A DNA stretch of 64,000 nucleotides from Cryptomeria japonica (Eukaryota; Streptophyta; Pinopsida; Cupressales; Cupressaceae), in the NCBI RefSeq assembly GCF_030272615.1, contig NC_081415.1, positions 373,531,009 through 373,595,008 on the forward strand, given 5' to 3'. A program made the translations under genes and the position numbers. The notes under the pieces are model-generated. The model did no database searches and was not told where the DNA came from. It saw nothing but the letters and a program-made list of their open reading frames with translations. Below, piece by piece: positions 1 through 10,876 of this stretch; position 1 is the stretch's first letter, and each line of letters starts with the position of its first letter.

Positions 1-2279
1 TGGATTTAAGTTTAAAGAGGTCCAATCAATATCTAGACATGTCTTAGGATAAAAGTTTTGTGTATCAAATTCAGTCATCTTAGATTTTCTACAAAAAGAA
101 GGTGTGAAATCTAATGACCCCAAATCATCCTCCAAGATTTCTTCTCTAAGAACTTCTTTAGTAGGAGATGGTGTATTTTTTTGAATAGGATTGAAGATTG
201 TAGGAACTAACAAATTATATTGTGCTTCAATTTGTATATTTTTGTCAAATTAAAAAGAAAACATTTCATTATTATATATGTAAGGAACTGCAAGATAATC
301 AAGTTGACAAGTCACCCTATCCTTAACAATAATTTTAGGTTCATCAACATGAATAACATTTATTTGATATTGGTTAGGTTCTACATCTTTAGGAGAGAGA
401 TCATTGAAAACGTGATGGGAAATGGTATTATCCTCCTGTTAGATAAAGTATCTCGATGACAAACCTTAGGAAAGGGGCAATCATCTCTTATTGATTCTTC
501 ATCTCTAGGGGGAAGATTATTGAAATTAATAGAAGGTGAAGTGTTATTAAAGGAATTATCAATCATATCAACTTCTTTTACCATAATAGCGTCCTATTTC
601 ACTAAGTTATCCTCATGAAGGAGGAACATATTAAGAGAATAATCCACACCATCCTCCAATGGTTCATCTCAAATAGGGAGATCATTTAGAGGAGTGTTAA
701 AAATATTTTCTTGCATCAATGTTGGCATTTTGCTTATAGATTGCATTAATGATATGTTGTCATTGATGCCAATTGAACTGGTAATGGTATTCATGTTATT
801 GTTGATATTGTTGTTTTTGATATTGGCTAGTAACCGGTAGGAAGAGATTTGTGGAAGATGTTGTAAACCGGTATGTTAAGTTTGTGAGTTGAATTGGTAA
901 ACCAGTGTAAAGGGTTAAACCTTTCTATGCAATGTAACCGGTAAACCCTATCAATCATTAAACCCTAACCGATCAAGTTTGTTGGTTTATTATCTGATGA
1001 GCAGTAATGATGGAGACATGTGTGATCATTGTATGAGGATAAGTTCAGATTGTTTTGGTGCATTTGTTTGTTTTCTAGGGAAGGAGCAAAGTGGATTGCA
1101 TCTAATGCATAGCACGTGATGAGTTACAAAGTCCAATGAAGTGGTGATCATGGAGCAGTTGGAATTTTCTTGAAGAATGTGAAGAGATTGCTATGATTTC
1201 TAAACTGTCAAGATTGTATCAACTTGTTTGTAATCTCGATGATGAGAATTAGGTTTTTGTTGTGTTACCGACCTAATTGATTTGTATTTAAGGTCGATGA
1301 AGTTGTTTGTAAAAGTTGTTGGCAAGATTAGTAGAAACCTGTTGAGTGTGTAGTTGCTTAACCAGTGAATGGATCTGCACTTTTGAGTAAAGGTAGATTG
1401 AAGCTTAAAAGGATGTGATCAAGAAAATGCAGTGCTATTCAGACAGATCAAGAAAACCTATTGTTTCCTAACAATTACAGCAGAAGTGAAATCCCTTAAC
1501 TGGGTAAGCTCTAACAAGCTTGGTTACTTATTAAATCCTCTAACAAGGTGGTCCATTAGCTTGGATTCTTAAATCCTCCAGCGAGGTTACTCTTAAAAGG
1601 GTATTGTGCTTTCCATCAAGGCATATTTGTAAATCCCTTAACCGGGCGATTCCTAACCGGAATTAGTTCTTAACAGGACTTATTGTAAAACTTTAACAGG
1701 CTTGGCTCCTAACAGGGCTAACTTTAGAAGAGTTTAGATAGCTATCCTTGTGAGTCTCATCTCACTATGGTTTTTACCTATTTGGGTTTTCCACTTATAA
1801 ACATTTGTGTCAAGTAGTGAATGTTTTTGTGGTTATGATCTTATTTGTTGAGTTGATTAAATTCTAATAAGGCATGATAATTAGAAGCATTGAGAGATGA
1901 ATATGTTGAGATCTGATTAAGCATTGTTGATGTTTACAAGATTGGAGTTGTTTATTATTAAGTTGTCATAACAGTCAAACCGGTTAATGTCAAGTATTCT
2001 TATGAATATTGATCTTGACTGTGATATGTTTACTTTGTGTGATTGAATTTGAGTTTGGGAACTTTGTATTTGTTTTTCAGTATACTGATTCACCCCCTCC
2101 CCCCCTCCTCTTAGTATTCTATCGAATACTTATTCTTTCATCATACCATCAATAAATATATCCTCTTTAGGGAGAGAAACTTTGGGAGAGGAATCATTGA
2201 AAGACTCATAAAGGGGATTTTCATATATCTTAAGTCCTTTCAACTTAAGAACCTCCTCTTGTAAAAATAAATTTGACAT
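1..2279 (-). pseudogene. Acidic Ser/Pro-rich coding remnant inside minus-strand LTR element A, split by a solo LTR
   Basis: On the minus strand a frame starts MSNLFLQEEVLKLKGLKIYE at 2279, runs to 2141, is cut by the solo LTR at 755-2140, and continues from 754 towards 1. Pieces such as NNLPPRDEESIRDD (about 500) and EILEDDLGSLDFTP (about 110-150) are rich in D, E, S, P and N. Several stops and at least one frame change interrupt it. It lies just downstream of the primer site and 5' LTR of element A, where gag would be, but I see no gag domain, zinc knuckle or pol motif. Its composition recalls the long frame in element J (50868-53572), so A may be the same non-autonomous type. Function unknown. 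Confidence 0.45.
755..2140 (+). mobile_element. Solo LTR B, copia type, nested in element A
   Basis: The segment begins TGTTGTCATTG and ends TTCTTTCA, so it has TG..CA ends. It is flanked by TGATA (750-754) and TCATA (2141-2145), a 4-of-5 target duplication. Its 3' part carries the chain of short CCCTTAACCGGG / CCTAACAGGG blocks (about 1490-1730), the intergenic phrase with GGTTTT, and the CCCCTCC..TCTTAGTATT end also seen in the LTRs of copia C2, so it is a distant relative of that family. No internal region or second LTR is present, which is the mark of LTR-LTR recombination. It interrupts the coding remnant of element A in the opposite orientation. Confidence 0.7.
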
Positions 2280-2686
2280 TTTTCCATATTAAGAAAATAG
2301 AAACTTGTAATGAAAAAAAAAGGTGAATTCAATTAACTATATTTGAAAACACAATTGAACAATTATGCAATGCACAAGTTAATTGTAGAATTATAAATTA
2401 GGGTTTTCTATGATTTTAACCTCTAAATTTATGTAATTAAATTGAAAATGAGATCTATGAGTGCAATATTGAATTTGAAATTGTATGAATAATCAAATCT
2501 GAAATAATTAATCTAAATTAGACAATCCACAAGCTCAATTTTAAATTTAAAAATTAGGGTTTTTTTAAAATTAATCTCTAAATTTTTTAAATTCAATTGA
2601 AAATTAAACTTGCAAATCTAAATTTTAATTTTAAATGCATAAACACTTAGACCTAAGAACATAAATCATATTTAAAGGCGTAAGGA
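2280..2686 (-). other. Leader of element A
   Basis: About 400 bases of very A/T-rich sequence lie between the primer site (2687-2699) and the first ATG of the minus-strand remnant (2279). It holds several near-copies of the phrase ATTAGGGTTTT plus AATTTAAAAATT runs (about 2398-2600). I see no coding sequence in it. Confidence 0.45.
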
Positions 2687-2699
2687 GTCGGGTTCACCA
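2687..2699 (-). other. Primer binding site of element A (tRNA-Trp)
   Basis: Read on the minus strand, TGGTGAACCCGAC follows the LTR end after a 3-base spacer. It is the complement of the 3' end of plant tRNA-Trp (from memory, ending GTCGGGTTCACCA). The same site is used by J (48846-48858) and K (44804-44843). It fixes the orientation of element A as minus, with its 5' LTR to the right. Confidence 0.75.
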
Positions 2700-2702
2700 A
2701 AA

Positions 2703-4051
2703 TGTAATGGTAAAAATTAGTGTTTCCACCATTAGATGTAGTAAAACCACTATTTTTTCTTAATTACCATCACATTAGGGAATGATAGGAATTTAATAGA
2801 TCTTATCCTAATATATCTAGATTATGATTATATTCAGAGGTCTTGAATGTGCCTCTTCTTTCCCTTAAGTTGAACTAAATTATTGAAGATGCTGAAATTA
2901 GGGTAAATGTGTCAAAATTGAGGTAAAAATGCATGAACAGTGAGCTACAATCATTGGATCGAGCCATGAACCTAGATCTGAGTAATATAAGTGTGTTTTG
3001 ACCTATTCCTAGAAGGAGCTCTCGATTTGTCAGGACTAGGATGGTGGTCACTATGTTCCTCTGCACTTTTTGCACTCCAAAGGGGAATTTATTTATCTTT
3101 ATAAATAAAGCCAATTCTGAAGATTTTAGCTTTGTACTTGCTCCCTCGCACACTAGAGAAGGGAAATAGGTTGGGAATAGGTTTTTGCCTTAGTCAAACC
3201 CCAATTTAGGAATTAACCTTGAATGGAATATTACAAATTCTGAAATAAACAATGGAAAGATATACCTCAAATCTGCAATGACTGATAATGATGCTTTGCT
3301 TCTTGAATGTAATCACATATATTGTATAAAATGGCATGAACATGAAAACCCTAATCACACACACATGCTTGTATATGAATGATGTAATTTTGCACCACGA
3401 TGATTGAATGAAGAATATGAAGCCTTGAAGATCTCTAAAAATGATTGTTAATGCTTCACAGATGCAAGGAAGCTTGATTGCTTGAATGGATAGATAGCTT
3501 AGATTGAATTAGATTAAAATGAATTGAGGAGGATGCCTTATATAGGGATTTCATAATTAAAATCACCTTTAGGCTGAATTAGAATCAATATATTTTCACA
3601 TGGAGCTAAATTTAAATAGGAAAAGACAACCAAATCATCCTCCCAAAATTTGGAGAAAAAAGCGTAGGACCGGAGCGATGGGCGCTCTGGGTCCGACCAC
3701 TTTTTTTCCAAATTTCTAGGGATGTGAGCTATTATGATTCTAATTCTAAATCTAGCTCAGTGGCTCAACCCAAGATGTGTAGATATCTGAAATATTCTTT
3801 GAGAGTTGAAATTAGGACAGGATTAAGGAAAAATCGGGATAAAATGATAAAAGGAAAACCTACAATTAAGGGCCCAAATAAGAGTGTGATGATGTAATAA
3901 AGAAAAATAAGAGCCATAATATTTAATTAAATATTAATTAATTGTAATAAAGGTACTATAATGCATAGAGGAAAGGGAAATACAAAAATAGGTTCCAGGA
4001 GAGTGTGAAATTGGACACACTAATAAAGGGTGTACACTTTACGACGCTACA
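2703..4051 (-). repeat. 5' LTR of element A (TGTAGCGTCG family)
   Basis: Read on the minus strand the LTR starts TGTAGCGTCGTAAAGTG at 4051 and ends CCATTACA at 2703, directly followed by a tRNA-Trp primer site. The start, and an internal phrase TTTGCCTTAGTCAAACC (about 3185), recur in the solo LTRs at 5463-6657 and 15991-17622. A GC-rich hairpin at 3667-3694 (GGACC/GGTCC and GAGCG/CGCTC arms) stands out from the A/T-rich background. The other LTR is outside the window, so the insertion duplication cannot be tested; the five bases after it are ACACA. Confidence 0.7.
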
Positions 4052-4410
4052 ACACAAAAGTTGAAAACCAAAACAAGACCTCAAGTCAACTAGTCATAGG
4101 GACCTTAATAATCAAAATTTCTCAACCTCTAATATCATTCTTAAAATACCATCAAAAATACATGAGAGATCACATAAATAGAGAAAGAGAATGCATAAAA
4201 TTGGGAACTACAAATAGCAAAGCTATGAGTTCATGAGGAGAAGAAAAGAGAGAGGCATAGATATCACATTCTAGTTGTGTTTTTCTTGGTGATCCATGAG
4301 AAGTAGAGTGAGAGAAGACATGGGTGCCACGAGATAGATATGTTTATCTAGGTGATCCATGTTGGGTAGGAGAGTTGAAATATTCTAGTTGTGTTTTGCT
4401 AGTTCCACTA
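4052..4410. repeat. Spacer with short degenerate repeats
   Basis: This spacer separates element A from copia C1. The phrase TTCTAGTTGTGTTTT occurs at about 4271 and 4383, and GGTGATCCATG at about 4288 and 4351, so it looks like a decayed short tandem repeat. CACTA at 4406-4410 is the left target duplication of C1. No gene is visible. Confidence 0.4.
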
Positions 4411-4468
4411 TGTTGGATATTAGAGTTGTTGGAATGTTTTGTTGTCATTGATGTCAACATATTCCTAT
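4411..4468 (+). repeat. Truncated 5' LTR of C1
   Basis: These 58 bases match the first 58 of the 3' LTR (from 6778) with a single mismatch visible by eye, then stop abruptly at CTAT and run into RT coding sequence. The junction marks one large deletion from inside the 5' LTR into pol. Confidence 0.7.
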
Positions 4469-4471
4469 ATG

Positions 4472-5259
4472 TGAAGGAATTATTGAAGAAGTTTGGGTTA
4501 GATGATTCTAAACTTGTTGGAAATCCTATGGTGACTGGATGTAAGATGACAAAAGATGATGGCTCTTCAAAGGATAACCAGACCCTGTATAGATCAATGA
4601 TTGGTGGACTGCTATATTTGACTCAGACTAGACCTGACATGATGAATGGTGTATTCCTTGTTGCAAGATTTTAGGCTGATCCTAAGTAAAGTCATGTTAC
4701 TGTTGTGAAGAGGATATTCAAATACTTAAAGGGAATGGTTGATTATGGTCTGTGGTATTCGAAGGATGATGATTTCACTTTAAATATTTAAACTGATGTT
4801 GATTGGGCAGCTAATGTTGATGATCGAAAGAAGACTACCAGTGGAGCATTATTTTTGGGAAAGAAGTTGGTTGCTTGGACAAGTAAAAAAACAAGATGTT
4901 ATTTCTTTATCTACTGTAGAGCTCAATACATTGCTAATTCTAGCAACTGTAGGCAAGTTGTTTGGATGAAGTAGATGTTGAAGGATATTAGAGTTGTTTA
5001 TGATGAGTCTACTATTATATATTTTTATAATTCTAGTGCTATCAATATTTCTAAGAATCCAAGGTTGCATTCTAAGAAAAAACATATATCAATCAGGTTT
5101 CATTATCTGAGAGAGAAATTCAGTGATAAGGAAGCAAGATTGGAGTATGTACCTACAAAGGAAAATATTAAAAATATATTTACTAAGCTTGTGCCTGCAG
5201 ATACATTTGTATATCTAAGAGAGAAGTTAGGGTTGCTTTTCCCTCCTATTGTGAACTAG
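4472..5259 (+). pseudogene. C1 pol remnant: copia RT tail and RNase H
   Basis: The translated frames read KKFGLDDSKLVGNPMVTGC, then YRSMIGGLLYL and KRIFKYLKGMVDYGLWY, which are the standard end of copia reverse transcriptase. RNase H follows: TDVDWAANVDDRKKTTSGAL, WTSKKT, and from 4975 the block SAINISKNPRLHSKKKHI with HYLREKF. The pol end is VPTKENIKNIFTKLVPADTF before the stop at 5257-5259. Stops and frame changes break it at about 4674, 4690, 4790 and 4970. The RT active site is missing because of the upstream deletion. It is close kin to the C2 pol. Copia identity is certain; function is lost. Confidence 0.85.
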
Positions 5260-5462
5260 ATGCATTGAGTTGCATCGATCCCGTGGACTTAATTGTAATA
5301 TCCTAATATATATATTGATGAGTGGGTGTTGTTTCTCTGGGGGAGTAGTCAGTGTGCTTTAGTTATTCAGATTTGTGAATTTATCCTCAGGGGGAGAAAC
5401 TGTGCTTCTAAGGGGGTGGGGTGCAAGACAGAATAATGATGTGTATATGTCTTTGGCATTGT
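5260..5462 (+). other. C1 3' noncoding region, first half
   Basis: About 200 bases follow the end of pol, with G-rich purine tracts (CTGGGGGAGTAG at about 5338, CAGGGGGAGAAAC at about 5390) typical of the 3' noncoding part of copia elements. It is cut by the solo LTR at 5463 and resumes at 6663. Confidence 0.5.
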
Positions 5463-6657
5463 TGTAAAATGGGGAGAAGAGCATGTGAAAAACCCTGAAG
5501 TATTTTGAGTTGTTTGTGTAAAGTTGAAAATTGGATAATAGTGACTCCCCACCTAGGAGAGAGAAAGGAAGCCACTAGGATGATTTTCACTTGGGAGAAC
5601 TTTAAATTCAAAAGAGGGGCTTGAATCCAATGGATCCAAATCCAAGAGAGACAAGATGTGAATTCCAAGCAGATTGCAAGGGTTGAAGTGTGATTTACCC
5701 TCTTTTGTAAATGAGAAAGTTGACTTGTTGACTATGTGGAAAAGAGAGAGAAAATGAGTGAAAAGAGGAGCTACCGGTTTGGGATCGCATTGTAACTTTG
5801 GATCTGAGATAACTAGACTGATGTGGATCTACCCTGCAAATTTGGAGAAAATTTGTTGGGACCATGGTAGGAGTGTATATGGTCCTACATAAAATCCGCG
5901 AAATGAAAAGGGTTCTTCCATCTTTGCAAATGAAGCCCAAACCTGCAATTTCAGCTACGCACCCACAACCTACACAAAGAAAAGAGACGAAAATGGGTTT
6001 GCCTTAGTCAAACCTTAGTTGAGGAATCAACCTTGAAAGAAAGTAATTGCAAATTCTTAAATGTAAATAATAGAAATGTATACCTTGTAGATCTGCAACT
6101 TGTTGATGATGATTTCTTTCCTTCTTGAATGTAATCACAAGTGTTGCATGGAATGGCATGTAACATGATAGAACCCTAACACACATACATGCCTTCAAAT
6201 GAATGCTATAATGTTTCTCCAATGGCTGAATGAAGAAGACTTGAATGCTTGAATGCTTGGTGATGTATATCTTCGCCTATGCTTTCTCATCTCAATCCTG
6301 CTTGAATTTTGCCTCCCATAAATGAGAAAACCAAATCCCTTTTATACATGCCTCAGAAGATTAATTCATCTCACTAAAGGCTGACATCGAGGAGATTTAG
6401 GATCCCAAAGTGCAGATAGGGTCGGGGGGACTTATCTTGGGGCCACCCTAAGAGGGTGGGACAGGGGCGCCATGCCCCTTTCTTGCCCTATCTTGGGGCC
6501 CAGACAGGGTCCTGAGGCTACCTTAGGGCTCAAACAGGAAGGGGTCAAGGGGCAAAAATGTAGAAAGAGGTCTTGGCGAGTAAGGAGGATGTCATCATCA
6601 AGGTAAGGACCTCAAATATGGTTAAAATTGTAGGAGGCACAATTTTATGACACTGCA
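5463..6657 (-). mobile_element. Solo LTR D (TGTAGCGTCG family) inside C1
   Basis: In the plus direction it begins TGTAAAATGGGG and ends CACTGCA; read in reverse it starts TGCAGTGTCATAAAATTG, a mutated form of TGTAGCGTCGTAAATTG. The shared phrase TTTGCCTTAGTCAAACC is at about 5999. Flanks are ATTGT (5458-5462) and ATTTGT (6658-6663), an imperfect duplication. Removing it restores a plausible copia 3' noncoding region that continues with GTCAAAGGGGGATC. A GGGGC/GCCCC hairpin (6464-6478) corresponds to the GC-rich hairpins in its relatives. Confidence 0.7.
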
Positions 6658-6662
6658 ATTTG

Positions 6663-6777
6663 TCAAAGGGGGATCTGATCCTTGTGATTTTGAGGGAGAT
6701 TGTTGGTTGTTGATTTCATTCTTTGCATTGAATATTTTTCACATTCATATGTTGCCATCAATGCTAAAGGGGGAGAA
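6663..6777 (+). other. C1 3' noncoding, second half, with polypurine tract
   Basis: After solo LTR D the copia sequence resumes with a GTCAAAGGGGGATC tract and ends with GCTAAAGGGGGAGAA, the polypurine tract (6766-6777), directly before the TGTTGG start of the 3' LTR at 6778. This is the plus-strand priming site expected in a copia element. Confidence 0.65.
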
Positions 6778-7413
6778 TGTTGGATATTAGAGTTGTTGGA
6801 ATGTGTTGTTGTCATTGATGTCAACATATTCCTATTACATGAAATTGGTTTGTTGCAGAGAGTTGATTGGGTGATTTGTTGCAGATGTGTTGATGCAGTT
6901 TAATGGGTTTTGAGATACTTATTTCTAGTTGATTCAATATGAGTTTCATGATTCTATGTGGTAATCTGATCAAGTTATGTGATCTATGTGATCGTTGATT
7001 TTCCAGTATTCTGTGTTGCAAAGTTGTGGTATTTGATCCATATTGCTCTGGAATGATGATATCTTGAGTTGCAGATTTTCGAGAGTGTTCGAGACATTCA
7101 TGTGTGTCCTCTGATTAGGTGGTTCATGATTTGGAACTTTGCAAGCGTATCTTTCAGTTTGTCAGTTGGTGCTCTTGAGCTCCTATGATGGAATAATGAT
7201 TATTCTTGCTATCTAAGTTGTTGCAATGATTTCAATGGAATTCACATTTCTTATTGATGTTCTTTGATCATGTGCTATGCATTTTTGTGGTCCACATTGA
7301 TCGTGGTGAGTGTTATTGAATATTTTATTGGTTCGATGGTATTCTTCGTATTATGTGACATATTGAGTGGTCTAGCATGTTGTAGATGATCTTGGTGAAT
7401 TATTTGATGTTGT
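6778..7413 (+). repeat. C1 3' LTR, left part
   Basis: It starts TGTTGGATATTAGAGTTG, matching the truncated 5' LTR at 4411. It is interrupted at 7413 by insertion of copia C2 and resumes at 14976. The last five bases, GTTGT, are the left target duplication of C2. Confidence 0.7.
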
Positions 7414-9058
7414 TGTTGGCATTTGGCATAACTGATGCAAATCAGGTCATGCAGTTGAAGTTAGATGACTACATTGGTAAAGGATACAATTCTATTTGTG
7501 ATGAAGAGATTGAGATTATATGAATTTATGACATGATCAGTTATTTGTGTTGTCATTGTTGGCAACTGATGTTCTTGATGTTTTGTTTTATCATCTAAGT
7601 GATTTGGTTTATCAAAAGACAAGGTTTACTAGCAGTGAACTAATGTCTGTAAAATAGTACTTTAACCATTAAAGTAGAATTGTTTTGATTGGATCAGTCG
7701 ATTCGCAATGATTGGTGATTTGTGGTTTGGATGGTGAACTTGTATCATGGAAAGGTGTATGTGATCAGAACCAAAACTTGTGATGATTACCGGAAGGTGT
7801 GTTTCAAATTTGTGATGAAGTTATGCTAAGGTTTTAGTAAGGTTTAAGGACCGGTGAGTAAATCAACAAACCAGTAATGATTTCTATTATGACAGTGATC
7901 GACAATGAGTCTACTTAAAGTTGGTAACACAGCACAATCCGTGTGAAAGATTTAATAGTTGTTTTGGCATGATTCAACGAAGATTTTCTTGGGAATCAAC
8001 AAAATGCTTAGTAGACTATTTTGAGGATACAAATCAGATTTCTGTGATGAGTTAAGATCAATCAACGATTGATATTGCATTGTAATTTGTTGTAATGATT
8101 TGGATATCGATCTATGATGATTTTTTGTGATCTTATTGTAAATTCATGATGTAATTAGGTTGAGCAGATGACCTAATTGAGATGGCTATTTATGTTGATA
8201 TAGTTGATGTTTATTGTATCAGTGGTCTTAGAGAATGTGTTAAGCCATCCAAGTGAAGTGTGAAATCTGCCTGAGAGTTATAGAGTGTTGTGTATAACTA
8301 GATCTGATCAAGCAAGCAGAGAAGTGCAAGAAACATATTGTTTTCTTATTGTTGTTCCCTAATAGTTGCAACAGGTTAAATCCCTTGACCGGGTAGGTTC
8401 TAACAAACCTTAATCATTTAAGTCCCCTAACAAGGCAACTCTCAAAAGAGTGTTAAATCCTCTCACGAGGTTGATCCTAACAAATCATCAAGCTCCTATT
8501 CGAGTTGCAAGGCAAATCCCCTAACTGGGTGACTCCTAACAGGGTTTTCTCTTAACCGGGCATATTGTAAGCTTCTAACAAGGCTAAGCACCTAACAGGG
8601 TGTACTTCAAAAGAGTACAAATATTTGTGGGTGCCAACTCCCACCATGGTTTTTTCCCTATTTCATGTGTGGAATTTTTTTCATGTGTTGTCCTTGTTTA
8701 TATTTCATTTCATGCATTATTTCTGAGAAACTAGTTATGATGTTTTATCAAAAGTTTATCAGAGGTTACCAGTACTGATAAGAAGTTGTTTGAGAAATTA
8801 TTTGATCTTATTGATAAGGTTAATGAGTTGGTAATTGATCAAGTTTATATGATTAATCTAGTGGTGAAAGTACTGGTAAAAGATTTGATTAATGTGTTAA
8901 GAAAATTTGATAAAGGTATTAGATCAAATTACAGAAGTTGTGATATCTGAGATAAGCTAAAATAAGTTTGATTTTGAGTTAAAGTTTGAATTGGTCTTAA
9001 TACTGATTCGCCCCTCCCCCGCCCTCTCAGTATTAACTGGATCCTCATAGGATTAACA
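7414..9058 (+). repeat. C2 5' LTR
   Basis: It starts TGTTGGCATTTGGCATAACT and ends CCTCATAGGATTAACA. It matches 13321-14970 along its length. The region 8375-8610 is a chain of about ten tiny inverted repeats such as CCCCTAACTGGG, CCTCTCACGAGG and CTCTCAAAAGAG, just upstream of the GGTTTTTTCCCTA segment. This part is probably transcribed (R/U5), since it lies in the 3' third of the LTR. Confidence 0.85.
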
Positions 9059-9060
9059 AT

Positions 9061-9072
9061 TGGTATCAGAGC
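9061..9072 (+). other. C2 primer binding site (initiator tRNA-Met)
   Basis: TGGTATCAGAGC lies two bases after the LTR end. It is the standard plant retrotransposon site complementary to the 3' end of initiator tRNA-Met, and it sets the 5' LTR boundary at 9058. Confidence 0.93.
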
Positions 9073-9132
9073 TTTGGTCCTCTGTGTGCAAAAATTCTAA
9101 CTGCTTCAGGAAAAGATTCTGAGGAATTCAAG

Positions 9133-9963
9133 ATGATGAAGAAAGAGGGTCCCAAGTTGAATAAGGATAACTACAAGATCTGGAGAGACATAATGAAGAT
9201 CTACATAAAAGGTCTTGGTGCACAGTATTGGAATCAAGTTTAAATAACATATGTTTCTCCTACTACTACTCCCTTGACACCAAATGAACTCAAAGAACAA
9301 CAAGATAACATGCAAGCCCTTGAAGCTATTGTAAGTACTTTATCTGATTCAGAATATATTGATGTTCAAGGATTGGAAACTGTAGGTGAGGTTTGGGAAA
9401 AGTTAGAGACAATCTATGGAGGAGATGAGCATGTTCAAAGAGCTAAAGAGGAAAGCTTGAGAGGAAATTTTGATGACATGATCATTCTTGAAGGAGACAA
9501 TATCGGACAATATGGTCAGAGAATCAAAGAAGTTGTTGGCGGCATTAAGTGTGTTGGAGGCAAAATAGAAGATGATACAATAGTAAGTAAAATGATCAGA
9601 ATTATTCAACCTCAGTATGTTATAAGAGTGTCAACAATCCAAGAACTTATATCTATTTCAAAGGATAAGGTAACTATTGATTCATTGATTGGTAACCTTA
9701 CAGCTTTTGAATTAAATAGTTTTGACAACAGTGTGACAAAATCCACTGAATCTGCCTTTAAAGCTTTTGTTACCAGTTCATCTACTAGAAAAGGAAAAGA
9801 TATATGTCAAAATCATGAGTACAAGACAAGTCATGGAAGAAATCAAGGAAATAAAGATAGTGAAGATCAAGTGATGGAACTTGGAGCATTATTAGCAAAG
9901 AGATTTCCAAAAGGCACTGGTAAGTATAGAGGAAAGCTACCTTTGAAGTGTTTCTTCTTGTAA
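9133..9963 (+). pseudogene. C2 gag (copia capsid protein)
   Basis: From ATG 9133 the frame reads MMKKEGPKLNKDNYKIWRDI, the usual start of copia gag (LTR-gag/UBN2 family), which packages element RNA into particles. One in-frame TAA at 9241 (a likely CAA to TAA change) is followed by an open frame of 229 codons (9274-9963) with VWEKLETIYGG, RIKEVVGGIKCVGGKIEDD and TIQELISISKDKVTIDSLIG, the typical helical core. The end, LPLKCFFL, is where a zinc knuckle (CxxC..H..C) would start: only one Cys remains before the stop, then a frame change. The next frame (10055) carries protease. Confidence 0.85.
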
Positions 9964-10054
9964 TAAAATTGGGCATATTATTTCTAACTTCCCCAACACC
10001 GATAAAAAATAAAATATTAAAATATTCAAAGGAAAGGGCAAGGTTGATGAAGGT

Positions 10055-10876
10055 GTGACCGATGAGGAGTCGGAAGAAGAAGATGACAATGAAGAAATTG
10101 TGTTTGTAGTTGCAAAGGAGGAACTGTTTGATAAAAAGGCACTAGTATCTCAAATGGAGAATAGTGATGAGTGGATTATAGACAGTGGTTGCTCACACCA
10201 CATGACCGGAGACAAAAGTAAGTTCATAACCCTGAATGAATTTGATGGAGGTGTTGTTAGATTTGGGAACAACTCTCCTTGCATGGTGAAAGGTAAAGGT
10301 TCTATCTCTCTAAATGGAAAGAGTAATGTTGATGATGTATTTTGGGTTGATGGTCTTAAGCATAATCTTATAAGTTTTGGTCAGTGCAATGATGAAGGTT
10401 ATTTGCTTCAGTTTAAGAGTGGAGTCTACAGAATTCTTGGAGGAAATGGTGAACTGATTGCTACTGGGAAGAAAACTAGAGGTAACTTATTCCATTTGAA
10501 TAGCAATGTTAATAATTGTCTCATTGCAATAATGGAAGACAGTTGGTTGTGGCATAAAAGATTTTGTCATGTTAATTTTGATAATTTGATTAAGATAAGA
10601 AAGTCAAGTGTTGTAAGAGGATTACCCCAACTTGTCAAACTGGATAGTGTGATATGCAAAGATTGTCAAATCGGTAAAATGACCTCTATTTTTTTCAAGA
10701 GAAAGAATGGTATTTCTAAGAATGTTTTAGATTTGGTACATATTGATCTTTGTGGCCCCATGAGAACAAAGAGTTATTATGGTGATAGGTATTTTATGAT
10801 CTTCACCAATGACTATTCTAAAATAAGACACCCTATGAGCTATGGTATGGAAAAACTCCTTATGTTAGTTATTTGA
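10055..10876 (+). pseudogene. C2 protease, pre-integrase and start of integrase
   Basis: The first 45 residues are acidic (EESEEEDDNEE), then WIIDSGCSHHMTGD holds the aspartic protease active site DSG. Residues about 160-215 hold the GAG-pre-integrase zinc-binding motif, with WLWHKRFCHVNF and ICKDCQIGKM. Integrase begins with LDLVHIDLCGPM and TNDYS, which contains the first catalytic Asp region. The frame then jumps straight to a sequence resembling the late integrase phrase TPYELWYGK (here HPMSYGMEK), so the core with the second Asp and the Glu has been deleted. The element therefore cannot integrate its own DNA. Confidence 0.85.
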
